From Amoebophrya sp. A120 (taxonomy: Eukaryota > Sar > Dinophyceae > Syndiniales > Amoebophryaceae), in NCBI GenBank assembly GCA_905178155.1, contig CAJINV010000014.1:778116-842115 (forward strand): a DNA stretch of 64,000 nt. The letters run 5' to 3'. The position numbers and the translations under genes were made by a program. Shown piece by piece: positions 23,001 through 34,475 of this stretch. Below the pieces are notes generated by a model. The model did no database searches. It was not told the origin of the DNA and was given only the letters and a program-made list of their open reading frames with translations. Each line of letters begins with the position of its first letter. Position 1 is the stretch's first letter.

Positions 23001-26000
23001 TCACTTCGTCCACGGCGACCTTGACAGCGTCGGTCTTGCCCGCGCCGCCCACCGGGTCCATCTTGGAGATTTCCTCGCACAGTGTCGCCATCTGTCTCAT
23101 ATCGCATGAAAAAACTGTTCATTTCACTGTACCTAACTTGTGATGTATCATGTGCAGAAGATACAGTGCAGCAGTCTTTGGCCTGCTGATGTTACACATG
23201 GATGCAAAGCAATAGCCAGTAAATTTGGATTTGCTCTAGAGAAAATGCAATTTCCCGTGGTGAGAACCACACATGCATGGCAAATTTTCTTCGTCATGTA
23301 CTACAACAAGCTGTGCTCCTGCTTATCTTGCAAAACCAATACAGTGAAAGAACTACACTTCCATTCTGTAGGATATTTCATGGCGTTCCCGTAGTACATG
23401 TGATTGTTTTCCTTGAAAAACAGCGGGTTCTCCACGCCAGAGTACCCTGAACCCTTCCCGCGCTTCACGACAATCGTGCGCTTTGCTTTCCACACCTCCA
23501 GCACCGGCATGCCAGCTATGGAACAGGTCGGGTCGTCCTGCGTGTATGCATTGCAAAAGCTTTGAACATCATAGTCGTACTTGTACTAGTAATACTTGCA
23601 TGACAATTTTGACCCGTTTGTTCATACGAAAAAGAGCAAGTTTCTGATGCTGGTTTAGGCTGCAAAAAATAACCGGTTGGTATTCCAGGCATCCCGATCA
23701 TGGGTATAAGTACGAGCTTGATGCCAAAATGTCGCTATTTATGCATAACGCAGCCGGGTTGACGATGTCGTTGGCGCCCAGAACCAATACCGCATCGGTG
23801 GAGGGAAAGTCCATGTTAATCTCGTCCATGGATAGCACGATGTCGTAGGGTACGCGCGCCTCGGCGAGCAGCACGTTCATGTGGCCCGGTAACCTGCCGG
23901 CAACGGGGTGAATCGCGAACCTCACATTCACGCCACGGGACCGCAGGAGCGTCGTGAGCTGATGATGTTGATAATGAACATGAAGACGATATTTGATCAT
24001 GTGAGTTTAACAGTAAAACCACCGAGTCTCGATTCTTTTTCATTTAAAGATTGTTCCTCTTCTGCATTCCAAACAAGTACTTGAATCGGTCCGTGAGCTG
24101 CATTTTGTATGTTGTATAAACCAATCTGAAGTAGTAAGCAAGGACTTACCTCGGCCACTTTGTGCTGTGCTTTCCCGGCGGCCATACCGTAGCCCGGCAC
24201 GATGATGATGCTTTTCGCGGTGTTGAAGAGCTGTGCCACCTTATCGCGAGAAAAAACTGTCTCAGTCCCAAACCTTTGCGGACCACCAGCTGCAATACAA
24301 ATTTGCTCAGCATGACACAGGAAACCTGTGATGCGTCATACACCAGGGAAAATACATGTGAAAGACGACTTTATTCTTGCTCTTGCAGGTCGAGCATGGC
24401 GAAAAACTGTCTCAAGGAAGTTGCGCATTACAAGTTGAGACTGAGACAGTTTTTCCTCAGGATACACCTCCGCGGTGTTGGTTTCCACCATTTCGCCCTC
24501 GATAGCCTGCTATCCTGTGCAAAAGTATCGTATAAATGCAAGTCCTGCATTACAAATCTTGCCCCCAAGGCAAATCTGCATTACAAATATTATTTCTCAT
24601 GCTGAGGAAATTTGTAATGCATTTATACGAGTACGATACTTTTGCAGTTCATACCTGCTGCGCGCCGCCGCTCGAACTGCTCCCCGTGCCGAAGCCCCCG
24701 GCCAAGACCGCGAACAGGTTTCGGTTCATCGCGATGCACATCAGCGCGGACAGGATAGCTCCCGAGGACGCGACGAAGGTGCCCGTGATGACCAGAAGCT
24801 TGTTCCCAAGCATAAAACCAGCGAACACACCCGCTGCGCCCGAGCCCGTGTTCAGGATACAGATGACGACCTAGAGTGAATCACGCACGAAGAACTTCTT
24901 GGGGAATTAAGCACAACATGTAGAAAAGACGAAGGAGGTGTAGTCTGTTGTGAGAATTCGAATTGCAATTGTGTGCATAGCGATTATAGCTGCAGGTGCA
25001 GATTGCTGCAGTAATCCTCAACGACAACGGTCCAACTACTTCTATACCGGCATATCCGCACCACCAATGGCCATGACGAAGAGGATTCCCCACACCGCGC
25101 TTAGGAAAAAGTATCAAATGGAAATTATGGCTGGGCTTCTTAGGAGGTCGAAAGGTTTTTTGTCACGCGTGTCTGAAGGCATGACTGCAGATTCTGCGAC
25201 GCGTGCTGTCCACGAAAAGGCCGTGACCTTTCTTGCCATGCACACACGCACTTTGTCATGCTAAATGCGCAACAGTAGCCACTCAAATATTTCAATTTCC
25301 GAAGCTTTTTCGGGCTCAGTCTGTAATTTTTAGGCACCAATGGTTGTGCCTTACAGACCGTTCATTGTTCATCACACCCTAGCATTGCAACTTCCCAGGC
25401 CCAGCCATATTTGCAGTTGCTACAAAGGCCGCGAGCACCATGATGAGCCCCTCGGTGCTTCCGTAGCCCCAATCCTCAATTTCTTCCGCGAGCACACAAC
25501 AGGCAATGCTCGCCGCGATGAGAAACAGCGAAACGAAGTTTTTCGCTGGTGGACTGTAGTCTTTCCGGATTTTGCCCATCAGCTTCAGGCAGGCAATAAT
25601 GGATCCGAAGTAGGTAATGGAACCTAAAGTTCGATGGTGATAGTTTGCGAATACCTAGTAGGTACGACCTTTTCTATGCTTGGGTGTAGTATCTATAGTT
25701 TCCGTTTAGAGTGTCCCTGAGTGGCCCCGAGCGACGAAGCTTTTCTTTCTTTTTCTATCGCAGCTCCGCCGTGCCCGTGCCTACGCGCTCCGGTCCACAA
25801 TAAAGAAATAAAACATGAAATGAATTCATATTCAATATATAAACCAGTGCTGCTCTTGCACAAACTAAAATGCGGCATAATTTCAGACGTACTTACCTAT
25901 GATAAGTGCCAGGTACATCGACGCGCTCTGGATGACGAGGTACTTCTTTCCCCTGCCCCAGGTTCCGTTTTCCAAGCGCGGATTCGCTTTGATCATATCA

Positions 26001-26850
26001 TCGACTGCCACCTCCGGGACGTCTTATCGTATCCCAAGGAAATACAGCACCTCCGTCTGAACAAGATCAGGGACATCACTGTATTGGCAACGCAGACAAA
26101 CTCTTTCCCATGCTGCATTCTGATGCGCTGCACAGTTAGGTACGACACTGTAGTCAGCAGCTGCCTCGTGGTCGGCTCATCTTCGGAGTTAATGTTCGGA
26201 TGTCTCTGTTCTCAATTTCAGAGTCAACATTCCCTCCTGCACATAATCAAACAAAAAATTTAGAGTGCAGCACCCAATTTCAATTCAAATGCAAGAACTT
26301 GTGACCCTGATAGTGCTACAGCCGGAAGTTAAAACAAAAACTTTTCCCGTTCCATACCCCTTTCTGCTTCGACGTAGAGCTTGTACTTTGCCTGTTCGTC
26401 TGCGAACATGCCAATGGCCTCGATTGCGGATGCGAGTCCCCCGAAGGCATTCAAGAGGCCGACGAGCTGTGGCATTTGGATCATGGTGACCTTCCAGGCC
26501 ATCAGGAGCCCGATGATGATCCCTGGTCCCGCACCAACCCAGGTAAGCCACACGCCGTTGTCGCACACGTACGCGCTGAAGAAAGCGGCCAACACCGCGA
26601 TCGTCATGCCGATGATGCCGTAGTAACAGCCCCAGTTTGCGGTTGCCTGTGTGGACAGTCCCTTCAGCGACATGATAAACAACATGGCGGAAACGGTGTA
26701 CGCGCAATCAATCCACGGCCCGGTGGAGTAGGGCGTGGCGTTGCACGTTTGCCCGGCCTGGGAAACATAGTGGAAAATACCCAATTCCCCAACCGGGCTG
26801 TTCGGGAAGATGGGCAGCTTCTCGAACAGCTCCTCACGAGGGTCAGACAT
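20051..26850 (-). CDS. NNT: Proton-translocating NAD(P) transhydrogenase, fused beta-alpha order
   Basis: This membrane enzyme couples hydride transfer from NADH to NADP+ with proton movement. The order is beta then alpha, the reverse of animal NNT but as known for Entamoeba and apicomplexan enzymes. There are fifteen exons between 26850 and 20051. The beta membrane part starts '[11 protein letters not shown]' and includes '[15 protein letters not shown]' and '[16 protein letters not shown]'. The NADP domain has '[17 protein letters not shown]', '[18 protein letters not shown]' and '[10 protein letters not shown]'. A ~45-residue linker carries an introner. The alpha NAD domain has '[11 protein letters not shown]', '[18 protein letters not shown]' and '[18 protein letters not shown]'. 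The last membrane part has '[18 protein letters not shown]', and the protein ends '[12 protein letters not shown]'. Six introners and several GT-AG introns split the gene. No clear targeting peptide precedes the first membrane segment. Confidence 0.95.
20809..21086. mobile_element. Introner, family A
   Basis: It starts TATTCTGTGCAAAAACGTCC and ends ...GTTCTGCCGAGAATA, with perfect GTTTG flanks. It sits between the alpha NAD domain and the last membrane region of the transhydrogenase. Confidence 0.92.
22201..22462. mobile_element. Introner, family B
   Basis: It starts TATAGATTGCAAATATGTC and ends ...TTTGCAATGCATA, with flanks TGTGC and TGCGC (4 of 5). Excision joins '[19 protein letters not shown]'. 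Confidence 0.9.
23100..23375. mobile_element. Introner, family F
   Basis: It starts TATCGCATGAAAAAACTG and ends ...CCATTCTGTAGGATA; the inner CAGTGAA words pair. The flanks are TCTCA and TTTCA (4 of 5). It lies at the beta-alpha joint of the transhydrogenase ('[13 protein letters not shown]'). Confidence 0.82.
24242..24464. mobile_element. Introner, family F (CTGTCTCAG type)
   Basis: It starts TATCGCGAGAAAAAACTG and ends CAGTTTTTCCTCAGGATA, with perfect CACCT flanks. On the coding strand the flank AGGTG permits a GT...AG intron, which makes this copy one of the few canonical ones. Confidence 0.92.
24511..24653. mobile_element. Introner, family I (short, 143 bp)
   Basis: It starts TATCCTGTGCAAAAGTATCG and ends CGATACTTTTGCAGTTCATA, with perfect CCTGC flanks. 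The coding-strand flank GCAGG permits GT...AG. It leaves a 46-bp ex-coding island before the next introner at 24464. Confidence 0.92.
25112..25422. mobile_element. Introner, family J
   Basis: The core is ATGGCTGGGCTTC, with CCCAGGCCCAGCCAT near the right end: a diverged relative of family B with a different core. The flanks are AAAAG and CAAAG (4 of 5). It lies within the beta membrane domain of the transhydrogenase. Confidence 0.8.
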
Positions 26851-27980
26851 CGTCCTGGCTGAAGAAGGGGCAGAAGAAAAATTGTCCGGTCCACGACCCT
26901 CTTGTCGTCCCGTAAAGGAGGACTATTGTTTGCACTTGGTGTTCTGCAGCTCTAGTTGTCCCGCTGCTAACAAGAAGATCGTAAACTTGTAAATTCACTT
27001 TTTCTTTCGCCACAAAGAACTAGAACTGCAACCGTCTGAACGGTTTAATAAAGACATCAGACATTATAGCCAGGAGTACTATAGCACGGGAAAACGACGA
27101 AAAAAAGAAATAGAGATCACAAGTAAAGATGATGATCTCAGTCTTCTCTCCAGGAGCAGATCCTCCATATCCTAATCATGGGTGTCTCGTCTTGGCCGAA
27201 AAAGAAATAGCGAGGGGGGCGGGCGCGGGGGCAAGAGCAAGTGACGGATAATTATACCGAGTTGATGTACCAGGTCCTGTTACATGTGAAATCAAGTTAA
27301 TGACACACTTATAGATTGAAATTTTCGTTTTCTGGCACTGCTCATTCGACTCCGCGGCAAAAAACCATAAGATGATGTTGCTACTGATGTAGTCCTCTCT
27401 CGTTGCACTGCGCTGGTGCAAAAATCGCAGCAGCGCGCGTGGAAGATTAAGGTAGAACACCACGAGGGAACAAAATAAAGCGGCCGCCATATGAGACAGA
27501 GAGCTTTTGCTGCAGCAGCAATAGCGAAGGTGTTTTTCTTTTTTCGCCGAACTTATTTTTTGGTACAGGTCGAGCTTTCTTGTTCTGTAGCACAATTTTG
27601 CATCCAAGTTGAGATCTATCTTCCGGTGATACAACGACCTGTAAATCAGGCATCATCTTTTATCCCGAGGACACAAGACAGGTCCTTTTGCGTTGACATC
27701 CTGTTGTCTCTGCGCGATGGTAACGAGAGAATCTTTTCTGCTGTAACTATTCTACTCTGGTAACTGTTCTGGTACCTTTTTTCTCTGGGTAACTGGACTA
27801 ACTCACGTTTCTGAATTTTGCGTCTAATCTGCTGGAAATGGAACTCTGAAGGTTCAAGTCTGATAGTGATAGTCAAAGTTTTCATCTAGAAGAGGTTGGT
27901 TGTAATTAACAAAGAGTTCCTCTCAAACACTTGGATCGACTGTGGAGGTTGCGACCCAATAGCATCCAGTCGCGCAGCCC
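26851..27980. other. Intergenic spacer
   Basis: I find no convincing gene, introner or repeat. The short ORFs on both strands are chance-like. It holds the 5' flank of the transhydrogenase gene, with no recognisable promoter element. Confidence 0.45.
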
Positions 27981-29733
27981 TCACGCAGCAACCGAGTGCG
28001 GGCGGGTCGACAGCCCGATGGGGATCGGCGATGAGGTCTGGCGGTCCTTGTAAAAGCCCAAACTGCCCCCGATCTCGGAACTGATATATTTTTTTTTCGA
28101 GAACGGTGTGCTAGGACTTCCTTCCACTTTCTGCACGATGAAGTTCGTTGTACCTTCACGTGTTCTTGACAATGACTGATGTTGATGATGCAAGTTGTTG
28201 CATCCACCTCTACGCTTCAAAAACAAATTGTAATACGAGGCGACCCAAATTGAAATTTACCTCTTCAGCAGGTCGAGCGCGCTCGGTGACCGGGAGAGTT
28301 TCAGGGACAGAAATTTGAAGGACTTCACTTTGGTCAGCATTGTGTGCGTAAACGCCGGGCTTTTCATTTTCGCGACTTTGGGCGCAAGGTAGCACATTTT
28401 CTCGCTGTAATCCTGAGTTTTATTTGGTTTCGGGAAGCTTAAACTCGATCTAGGTTTCTCGTGTTCCTCTTCCTTCTGCCTGCCCAAGAAGAGCAACATG
28501 AGTAGACGTCAAAACTAGCAAAACAAAAAGTCATACCTTCATGTTCTTGGCCAATGCGTCGGCCCAGACCGAGAAGTCTGGTGGGCTATCTGCCAAGGTT
28601 TCCGAATAGACCGCCACTTCCGTTGTCAATTCGCACTCTAGGGCATCCGTTTTCTCCGTTACTCGCACAGTTATTGTACCTGCAAATGTGATTTTCATTT
28701 ATTTTCCAAGAATTCATTCTATCTTCATCCCTCGTCTATCCATTCCGTTGATTGTCCTTGCAATTACACAGCGCAAAAGTTCCCGTTGTCCAAAAAACAA
28801 AAAAAAAAACCCAAACCATTGCAATCCGCAAGCTCCGCTACTGTCGGCCCCATTTTTGATACCACAAATCGCGCTTCACAACGGCACCACCTCTCGCCTG
28901 TTGGTTCCGGGACCACTGGCTCGGCACTGATAGATTCGTTTTTATTCTAGTGAATGATCTCTTTCATGCGTAGGAAGAGCAGCATCATGTTCTTGAAACG
29001 ATCTGTTTCTCACGCCTGCGCACGTCCGGACATAAAAACCATATCATTTGTCAGACGAGTGGGTGAAGAGGAAGGGGACAGCAATTCCGAGAGAAGAATC
29101 ATTCGATGGAAGAAGAGATGACTATCGAGGATCATACTGATAGAAAAAGAACTTCATTTTCATCCAGTACACACTATATCCTACCTTTCGTCCGCTCCTT
29201 CTTCTAGTGGTGGCGCTGGTGGTGGCGGTACGTCCTCCTCGATTCTGTCGTCGTACTCAAACGTGTGCTCGAAAACGCAGGCGGGTTTGCTCATCTTCAC
29301 CTGCTTCTTCACCGGTTTTCGCGTCACCCGGTCGCGTATGACTTGCAAATATGTCTGGGTCTGGAAGGTGGTGACTTGTCATGGTAAATCTGAAGCATGC
29401 AAAAATCTGTGTTGCATGAGTGCCAAAAGCTGCCCACTTTCGACCAAGTTTGGAGGGACTTTCTATATGCAAGATTAGGCATGGCAGAGACCTCGCAGGA
29501 GAGGCTGTCATGCTACGTCCTGCATTCCAGACCTCCTGGGTCATGGAAAATATGCATGACAAGTTTACACTCTTCCAGACCCAGAGATTTTTGCACTTGA
29601 TATCGCGCTCCAGACTCGCGTCGTGGGAGCAGCCAGTGTCGTACAACTTCGGATTAGACGCGCTGTTGATTTTCATGATGCAGTAGCTGTTGCCTAATAG
29701 AAGGGGACGACTTGGACCGACTTGTTCTTTCAT
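27981..29733 (-). CDS. Hypothetical protein, ~225 aa, five exons
   Basis: I do not recognise this protein. Exons: 29733-29603, 29336-29185, about 28679-28537, 28412-28261, 28080-27981. The start is 'MKEQVGPSRPLLLG'. Exon 2 ends in a proline-rich stretch ('EEDVPPPPPAPPLEEG'). Exon 3 ('TITVRVTEKTDALECELTTE') looks like a beta-strand domain, and exons 4-5 are basic ('MLTKVKSFKFLSLKLSR'). Introns 3 and 4 are clean GT-AG. The exon 2/3 junction keeps the frame only if one border departs from GT-AG (GG...AG or GT...GG), as is common here. Intron 1 is a family B introner. No signal peptide or membrane segment is visible, and the small size suggests an adaptor or structural role. Confidence 0.7.
29337..29602. 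mobile_element. Introner, family B
   Basis: It starts TATGACTTGCAAATATGTC and ends ...TTTTTGCACTTGATA, with perfect TCGCG flanks (29332-29336, 29603-29607). It is intron 1 of the ~225-aa gene. Confidence 0.94.
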
Positions 29734-30089
29734 CTAGAAGCCGCGTATATTTTTAATACGCGACTCCTAGTAACTAAGAAGTTGATGTATAGCCAATCCT
29801 TATCCCATTGTCCTTGTTGAGCAGAAGACAGAGGACTGCAGTTTCCACATTTTTTCATTGCTGTTCATCCTGCCTTCAGTTTCGACAAAGTTGTTCCGCA
29901 GTCCAAGGTGCAGAGGCACAAGAAGATGTGGCGAGGGTGATAGATAGATTGCGGGAGATTAGCATGATTGTCACTGCAGGTACTAGCCCGCCCGTGTGCG
30001 TCCCCCAGCGCGCCGGCCGAGTGACTGTCCTTGTCCCTGGAAAGCAACAACCCAGTGACTGTACTGGAAAACAACAAACATCGAGCGGC
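29734..30089. other. Short intergenic spacer
   Basis: About 350 bases lie between the stop of the membrane-protein gene and the start of the ~225-aa gene. Nothing specific is seen, so any promoter for the downstream gene must be compact. Confidence 0.4.
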
Positions 30090-31500
30090 CTACTGGTACC
30101 GCACCAGTTCTTTGGAGAACCAGTTCCAATACGCACACACCACCATCGCCGGAACGATGAGAATCACCACCTCGTACTGGAGATGCGGAATTGACGGGAA
30201 GGAGGAGAAAAACAAGTCGGCGTCATCAAGTGCCACCTTGCTGTCACCGTCCTTGCTGGTATTCCTGTTCAACAGCACAAGAAAGCAATACACCACCTTC
30301 CGATACACAACCAGCGAACTCAGCCCCGCGATGAGCATATCGCAAGAAAAAAGTGTTACACTTACGCATTGTGTTGCAGGCCAAGCAAGGCAGACAAGCT
30401 CTGTCATGTCGGATATGCTTAGGAGCCTCGTTTCATTTTTTCCCGTAGGATTTCTGCATTACAAGTTTTCTCTCTCATGCAGAGAAATTTGTGTTGCTGA
30501 GTTGACTACAAATGTGTAACTGTACCACTTTTTTCGTGGGATAGAGCAGCATCAACGCCCAGTGGATGACCAGGTTGCAGCAGGATATGGATGTGTCAGG
30601 GTTGAAATCGACAAAGTTGAAACAACTTGGAATGCATAAAATGGATGAAAGTTGTAACCCAATTCCCAAGTGGCGCATGACAAATTTGGGTAGAACCGAA
30701 ATCCAGTTTGTCATGCAGTTTGGGTAGGGAAGACGCCTTTTGTCATGCTACTTTAGCAGCTCAGTTTCTACCCCTCAGCAGGCTTTCAATCTGCCTCACT
30801 TGCCTACTCTGCAAGACAGGCATACTGGGAGCTGCATTTTATGCATGACAAACTATTTCAACTTTGAGGATTTCGATTCTGACACCCCCATACAGGAGGA
30901 AAGCAAGGGACTTGTAGGACCAGCGTGGACCACCACTGAACCGGCGCGAGGCGGTGGTGTTGCAGCTGCACTTCTTGTAGTTGCATCCGAAAGAACTCTT
31001 CCAGTAGTACGATTGCCACTTTTCTTGCCTTCTTCTTGATCTTCTGTGGCAAAGGAATTTCTGTGCAGCAGCTCTCGCTCCAGGGAGTTCTGCCCAGCTT
31101 CCTCGGAGATCGACGGTATTGAAGTATTTTTTGCATGGTCTACTATTTCCCCGGAATTGTTGTAAAGATTTTCCCGCTCTTGCTCTGGACTACCACAGGA
31201 ACTACTAGTACCATCGCCGGTCCTCGCAGAAGTCGTCGCATTTTTCCCCTTCCACAGAAACAAGCGGAAAAACCGCGGCTTCGGGGGGACGCCCTCCGTA
31301 GGGGCGTAGTTTCGCTCGGAAGCGGCGGTCACGCGGAAAGAGGTTCCGGAGGGCAGTTGTGCCGCGGAGGTTTCTGCACTAGAACTAGTACTATTCGGTG
31401 CAGTCGACGTACTAGGATGGTGTACCACACCTCCGTCGCTTTGGGCGGGGCTGCTCCAATGGCGGGGGGAGAAATCTTCTTCTTTTTTTTGCGTTGACAT
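30090..31500 (-). CDS. Membrane protein with disordered N-terminus
   Basis: I do not recognise this protein. Exons: 31500-30893, 30585-30544 (42 nt), 30337-30090, ~300 aa. The start is the ATG at 31498-31500 ('MSTQKKEEDFSPRH'); upstream in-frame sequence has only a TTG. Residues 1-200 are Ser/Thr/Pro-rich and charged. The C-terminal third has hydrophobic segments: 'NLVIHWALMLLIAGLSSLVV', then 'VVYCFLVLL', a polar loop, and 'VVILIVPAMVVCAYW', with a short tail 'NWFSKELVRYQ'. Two introners flank the 42-nt middle exon and both fall inside the first membrane segment. The frame returns exactly after removing each with one direct repeat. It is probably an integral membrane protein with its bulk on one side; function is unknown. 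Confidence 0.7.
30338..30543. mobile_element. Introner, family F
   Basis: It starts TATCGCAAGAAAAAAGTG and ends CACTTTTTTCGTGGGATA, with perfect GAGCA flanks. It splits the first membrane segment of its host. Confidence 0.93.
30586..30892. mobile_element. Introner, family G
   Basis: It starts TATGGATGTGTCAGGGTTG and ends ...CTGACACCCCCATA, with perfect CAGGA flanks. It has long inner repeats (GAAATCGACAAAGTTGAAA and inverse) and is a sister of 48468-48774. Confidence 0.93.
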
Positions 31501-31926
31501 CCGCACAGAAATTCGCGCAGCCGCTGTTCTTTGCGTACTAACGTAAGTAGATGACAGCGCGATCGAGCTAGAAGTTGGTCTTTTTCTTCTTACTTTCGCG
31601 AGGATAACTACCAAGGTTTTCCTTTGCGTTTATTGTCCTAGAAGAAGCATCTAGTTGTGTTTATGGATCGGATTCGGAAGCGATAGGCAAAAGACAACGC
31701 CGGAGAAGACCAAGACGAAGATTTTATCGCCCTCATTAGGATGTAACCGGACAAGAGCTTCCGAGAGCAGGAACACCATGTGAGATGTTGACTGAGATCA
31801 ACAAGTGTGGAGCAGCCGGCGTTATATTGTAACCAACCATCGCATCATGATTATTAAAAGGTAGCACACCACACCAATTTCATATCAAAAACAAAAACCA
31901 AACGAAGCAAATAAAATCCTTTTATA

Positions 31927-32028
31927 CTAGTCCTTGATGAGCGTCCACACGACTGCCTGCGGGGCTCGGATGGTGGAACTCGCACTGGCCACCACATTCG
32001 GTGGTGGTGGAGCTTCTTCGTCCGCCAT
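31927..32028 (-). CDS. Possible 33-aa micro-ORF
   Basis: An ATG at 32026-32028 opens a 33-codon frame to TAG. It is clearly GC-richer than its surroundings, with the text 'MADEEAPPPPNVVASASST' and a C-terminal 'AVVWTLIKD'. An acidic start, a proline run and a short ordered end suggest real coding, but no partner exon is readable on either side. It may be a micropeptide, one exon of a gene I cannot assemble, or chance. Confidence 0.25.
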   Translation of the reverse strand: MADEEAPPPPNVVASASSTIRAPQAVVWTLIKD

Positions 32029-33119
32029 AATTTTTGGACTTTTCTCGGTAGAAAACTACGGCGAGAAAAAAAAGCACTAGAAAGTCGTTGTGATAGTATG
32101 TTTTTTCATGAGAGAAGATTATGGGCAGCAATGCTGGGCAAACTCGTACGTAAGTATACTTACAACACGATGCCTTTGCTGTTGTCTCTCGCGAAATACC
32201 AAATACACGAATTCGAGTTGGTCCTCGCTACTGATTCCGCCTGGATCATCGAACACCAGGCTGCCACACGAGAACCCAATGATTTCTCACGAGAACCCAC
32301 CTAGCTGCTACCTCGCACACTACATCTACAACTTCTTGTTCTTGCTCGAATTGATTAACTTCTACTTAGACACAGAATCCAAATTGCATCTCTCACGACA
32401 GACGTACGAATTTCGATGTGCTCTGCTGCCCTCTCAATTTCATGTGTAGTCGTAAGTTCCACCGATGGTGCAAAGTGATTACGATTTTGTTGTGCTTTTA
32501 TGGGTTTTTCCTCAACAACCGAGCTAGCGCTAGTACTGAATGTTGATTCGATTTCGAGCCCTTTTGTGTGGAAAGCTAAATAAATGATGCACTGCTTGAG
32601 ACCGGGCAGAACGAGCTGCTGCAAATTGCTGTGCTCTTCCTGGCGGAACAGACTTTTGCGGGTCAACGATGGGCATCCTGCGGCCACATTGTTTTATTTG
32701 CGGCTGGTTCCCTATATCTTTATCTGTCGCACTTGTGATTCAGATGAAAATCCGTCTCCCAACACTATCAACAGCGTTTTCCTCTTCCCGAGCTGACGTG
32801 CAGAGGCGTTAGTTAGTATACCCAATACAATCGTTTTTCCACGCATGATGCTGCTTTATTTTGCATTCGTGAAAACATCACACCTGAGAGCTGTGAGTAT
32901 GACAAATGTCAATGCGCAGCATTCAGCTGCCAGCGGCGGCGATTAGGTTTTCGCTTACGACATACTTATATTAATTTGGCTTCCACTGCGATCAGTTTGC
33001 AGTGTTTTTTTTTCTACAAGAACACGGTGGGGCTGAGATCATCGTACAGGAGGTCACATAAAAAGTTCCGTCTTTTGTTCGACTTCGACCGAAGGGGAAG
33101 GAGCAGGAATTGTTGCGAC

Positions 33120-33170
33120 TATTTTCTTCTAAAAGCTGATCACTTTCTTCTAAAAGCTGATCACTTTCTT
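33120..33170. repeat. Tandem duplication, 21-bp unit
   Basis: The unit TTCTTCTAAAAGCTGATCACT occurs twice head to tail and is followed by a partial third copy. It is non-coding and lies just downstream (on the minus strand) of the small secreted-protein gene. Confidence 0.7.
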
Positions 33171-33330
33171 TATTTATTTGTGAATCTACAAAAATGTAAA
33201 GCGTTAGCGAAACCGAAAATAACATATCATATCGATTCGACTATTTACTTTTGGAGGTTTCTTCGTTTCTTACAAACCACAACCGTTTGCCGTAACCGAT
33301 GAGCGGTACCTACCGCTCCTCGTTCTTGTT

Positions 33331-34475
33331 CTACTTGGGACAGTAGTCGAACTTCATCTTTGCGAAGTGCTTGTCGGCTAGGTCTTGGGTGTCGTATTCT
33401 TTGAACCTCGCCAGCACGGCCTCAGCTGTCCACTTGTGGCACGCCGTCCCGACAACCCCTCCATCCTTGTTCTTGCTGTGTAGAGTTTCCGCGTAGCAGC
33501 AGTTCTTGTGCGCCGGTTTACCCGCCAGTGCCGTGAGCCCAGAGTACTTGCACGGGTTGCTTCCCGGGGCACCGTGGTCGAACGTGCACCCCCAGCTCGT
33601 TGAAACTGTATATATGCAAAAACAGAGCAAACTCGAAAAATTTCGCGAGACAAAGGCAATGCAAAAAAGTGGCTTCTAAGTACTGCCGCAATGAAGTGCG
33701 TGAATCATAAAGCAGCTCAATGTCAATGTTGAAAAAGAATGTTGAAAAACTCCCTCATAAGTACCGCCCACTTCTTGAAAAACTCCCGCAGTTGCTTCTC
33801 CAACCGCTTCGCCGTCCTCGGCGATGTCGGTTTCAGCTTCGTAATTTCCCTCGGAAGTGATTTATCCTGGGGAAAAATATCCCATCCCACTCCCCGGCCT
33901 TGCGAAACGAAGTTTTTGTAGTTGCTTGTCGTATGTAAAAAGGGGAGCTTGTCTTGCGGCAAGGAAAAGAAGAACCTGAGGCTCCGCACTACATTCTCTT
34001 GTAGGTGAGTCTGTAGTGCTAGTAAACAGTGCGCTTGTACAGAGGCCGATCTTCCATGACACGCATGACCGACCTATGTCTATACCTAGACAAGCTTGGA
34101 ATCTTCCTCGACCCCCTCCTCACTAAACAAATTGACCTTTTTTAACCTCCGTTCCACAAACAAAACAACACGCATACAGATACACTTTGTTGGGTGTGGG
34201 AAGGGCAAGATATTCGTGTTTTCATGTGATACGATCGAGCCCTTCTTCGCGTCTGTGTCCATCGCCAGCGCACGCGCTGCTGTACAAATTTTTTAAGACT
34301 TTTCAGTATGACGATTTAAGCACATGCATACTCGGGGGCCATTCTTCAAACTATACTGATGGATGTACATCAACATAAAAAAATTGTACTTTTTATATAT
34401 AGATAAATATTGTAGTACCCCCCCCGCGATCGCAAAGGACACCTTCGACAGGACAGTCTTGACGTTTTTCGGCAT
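33331..34475 (-). CDS. Small cysteine-containing, probably secreted protein
   Basis: I do not recognise this protein. Likely exons: 34475-34419, 34279-34233, 33995-33765, about 33605-33331. Exon 1 starts 'MPKNVKTVLSKVSFAIAGG' and exon 2 can read 'ARALAMDTDAKKGS'; together they look like a signal peptide with cleavage after ALA. Exon 3 is basic and aromatic ('NYKNFVSQGRGVGWDIF', then 'RLEKQLREFFKKWA'). Exon 4 carries six cysteines ('TSWGCTFDHGAPGSNPCKY', 'KNCCYAETL', 'GTACHKW', 'FDYCPK'), suggesting disulfide bonds. Splice phases between exons 1-2 and 3-4 are not fully resolved by GT-AG. In a parasite, an extracellular or vacuolar role would be reasonable, but that is inference. Confidence 0.55.

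Larger units (their letters stand above)
31501..33330. other. Long AT-rich spacer
   Basis: This is the longest gene-poor stretch, about 1.8 kb. It holds a 33-codon minus-strand ORF (31927-32028) and a 21-bp tandem duplication near 33120-33170. I see no introner and no other gene. Confidence 0.45.
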
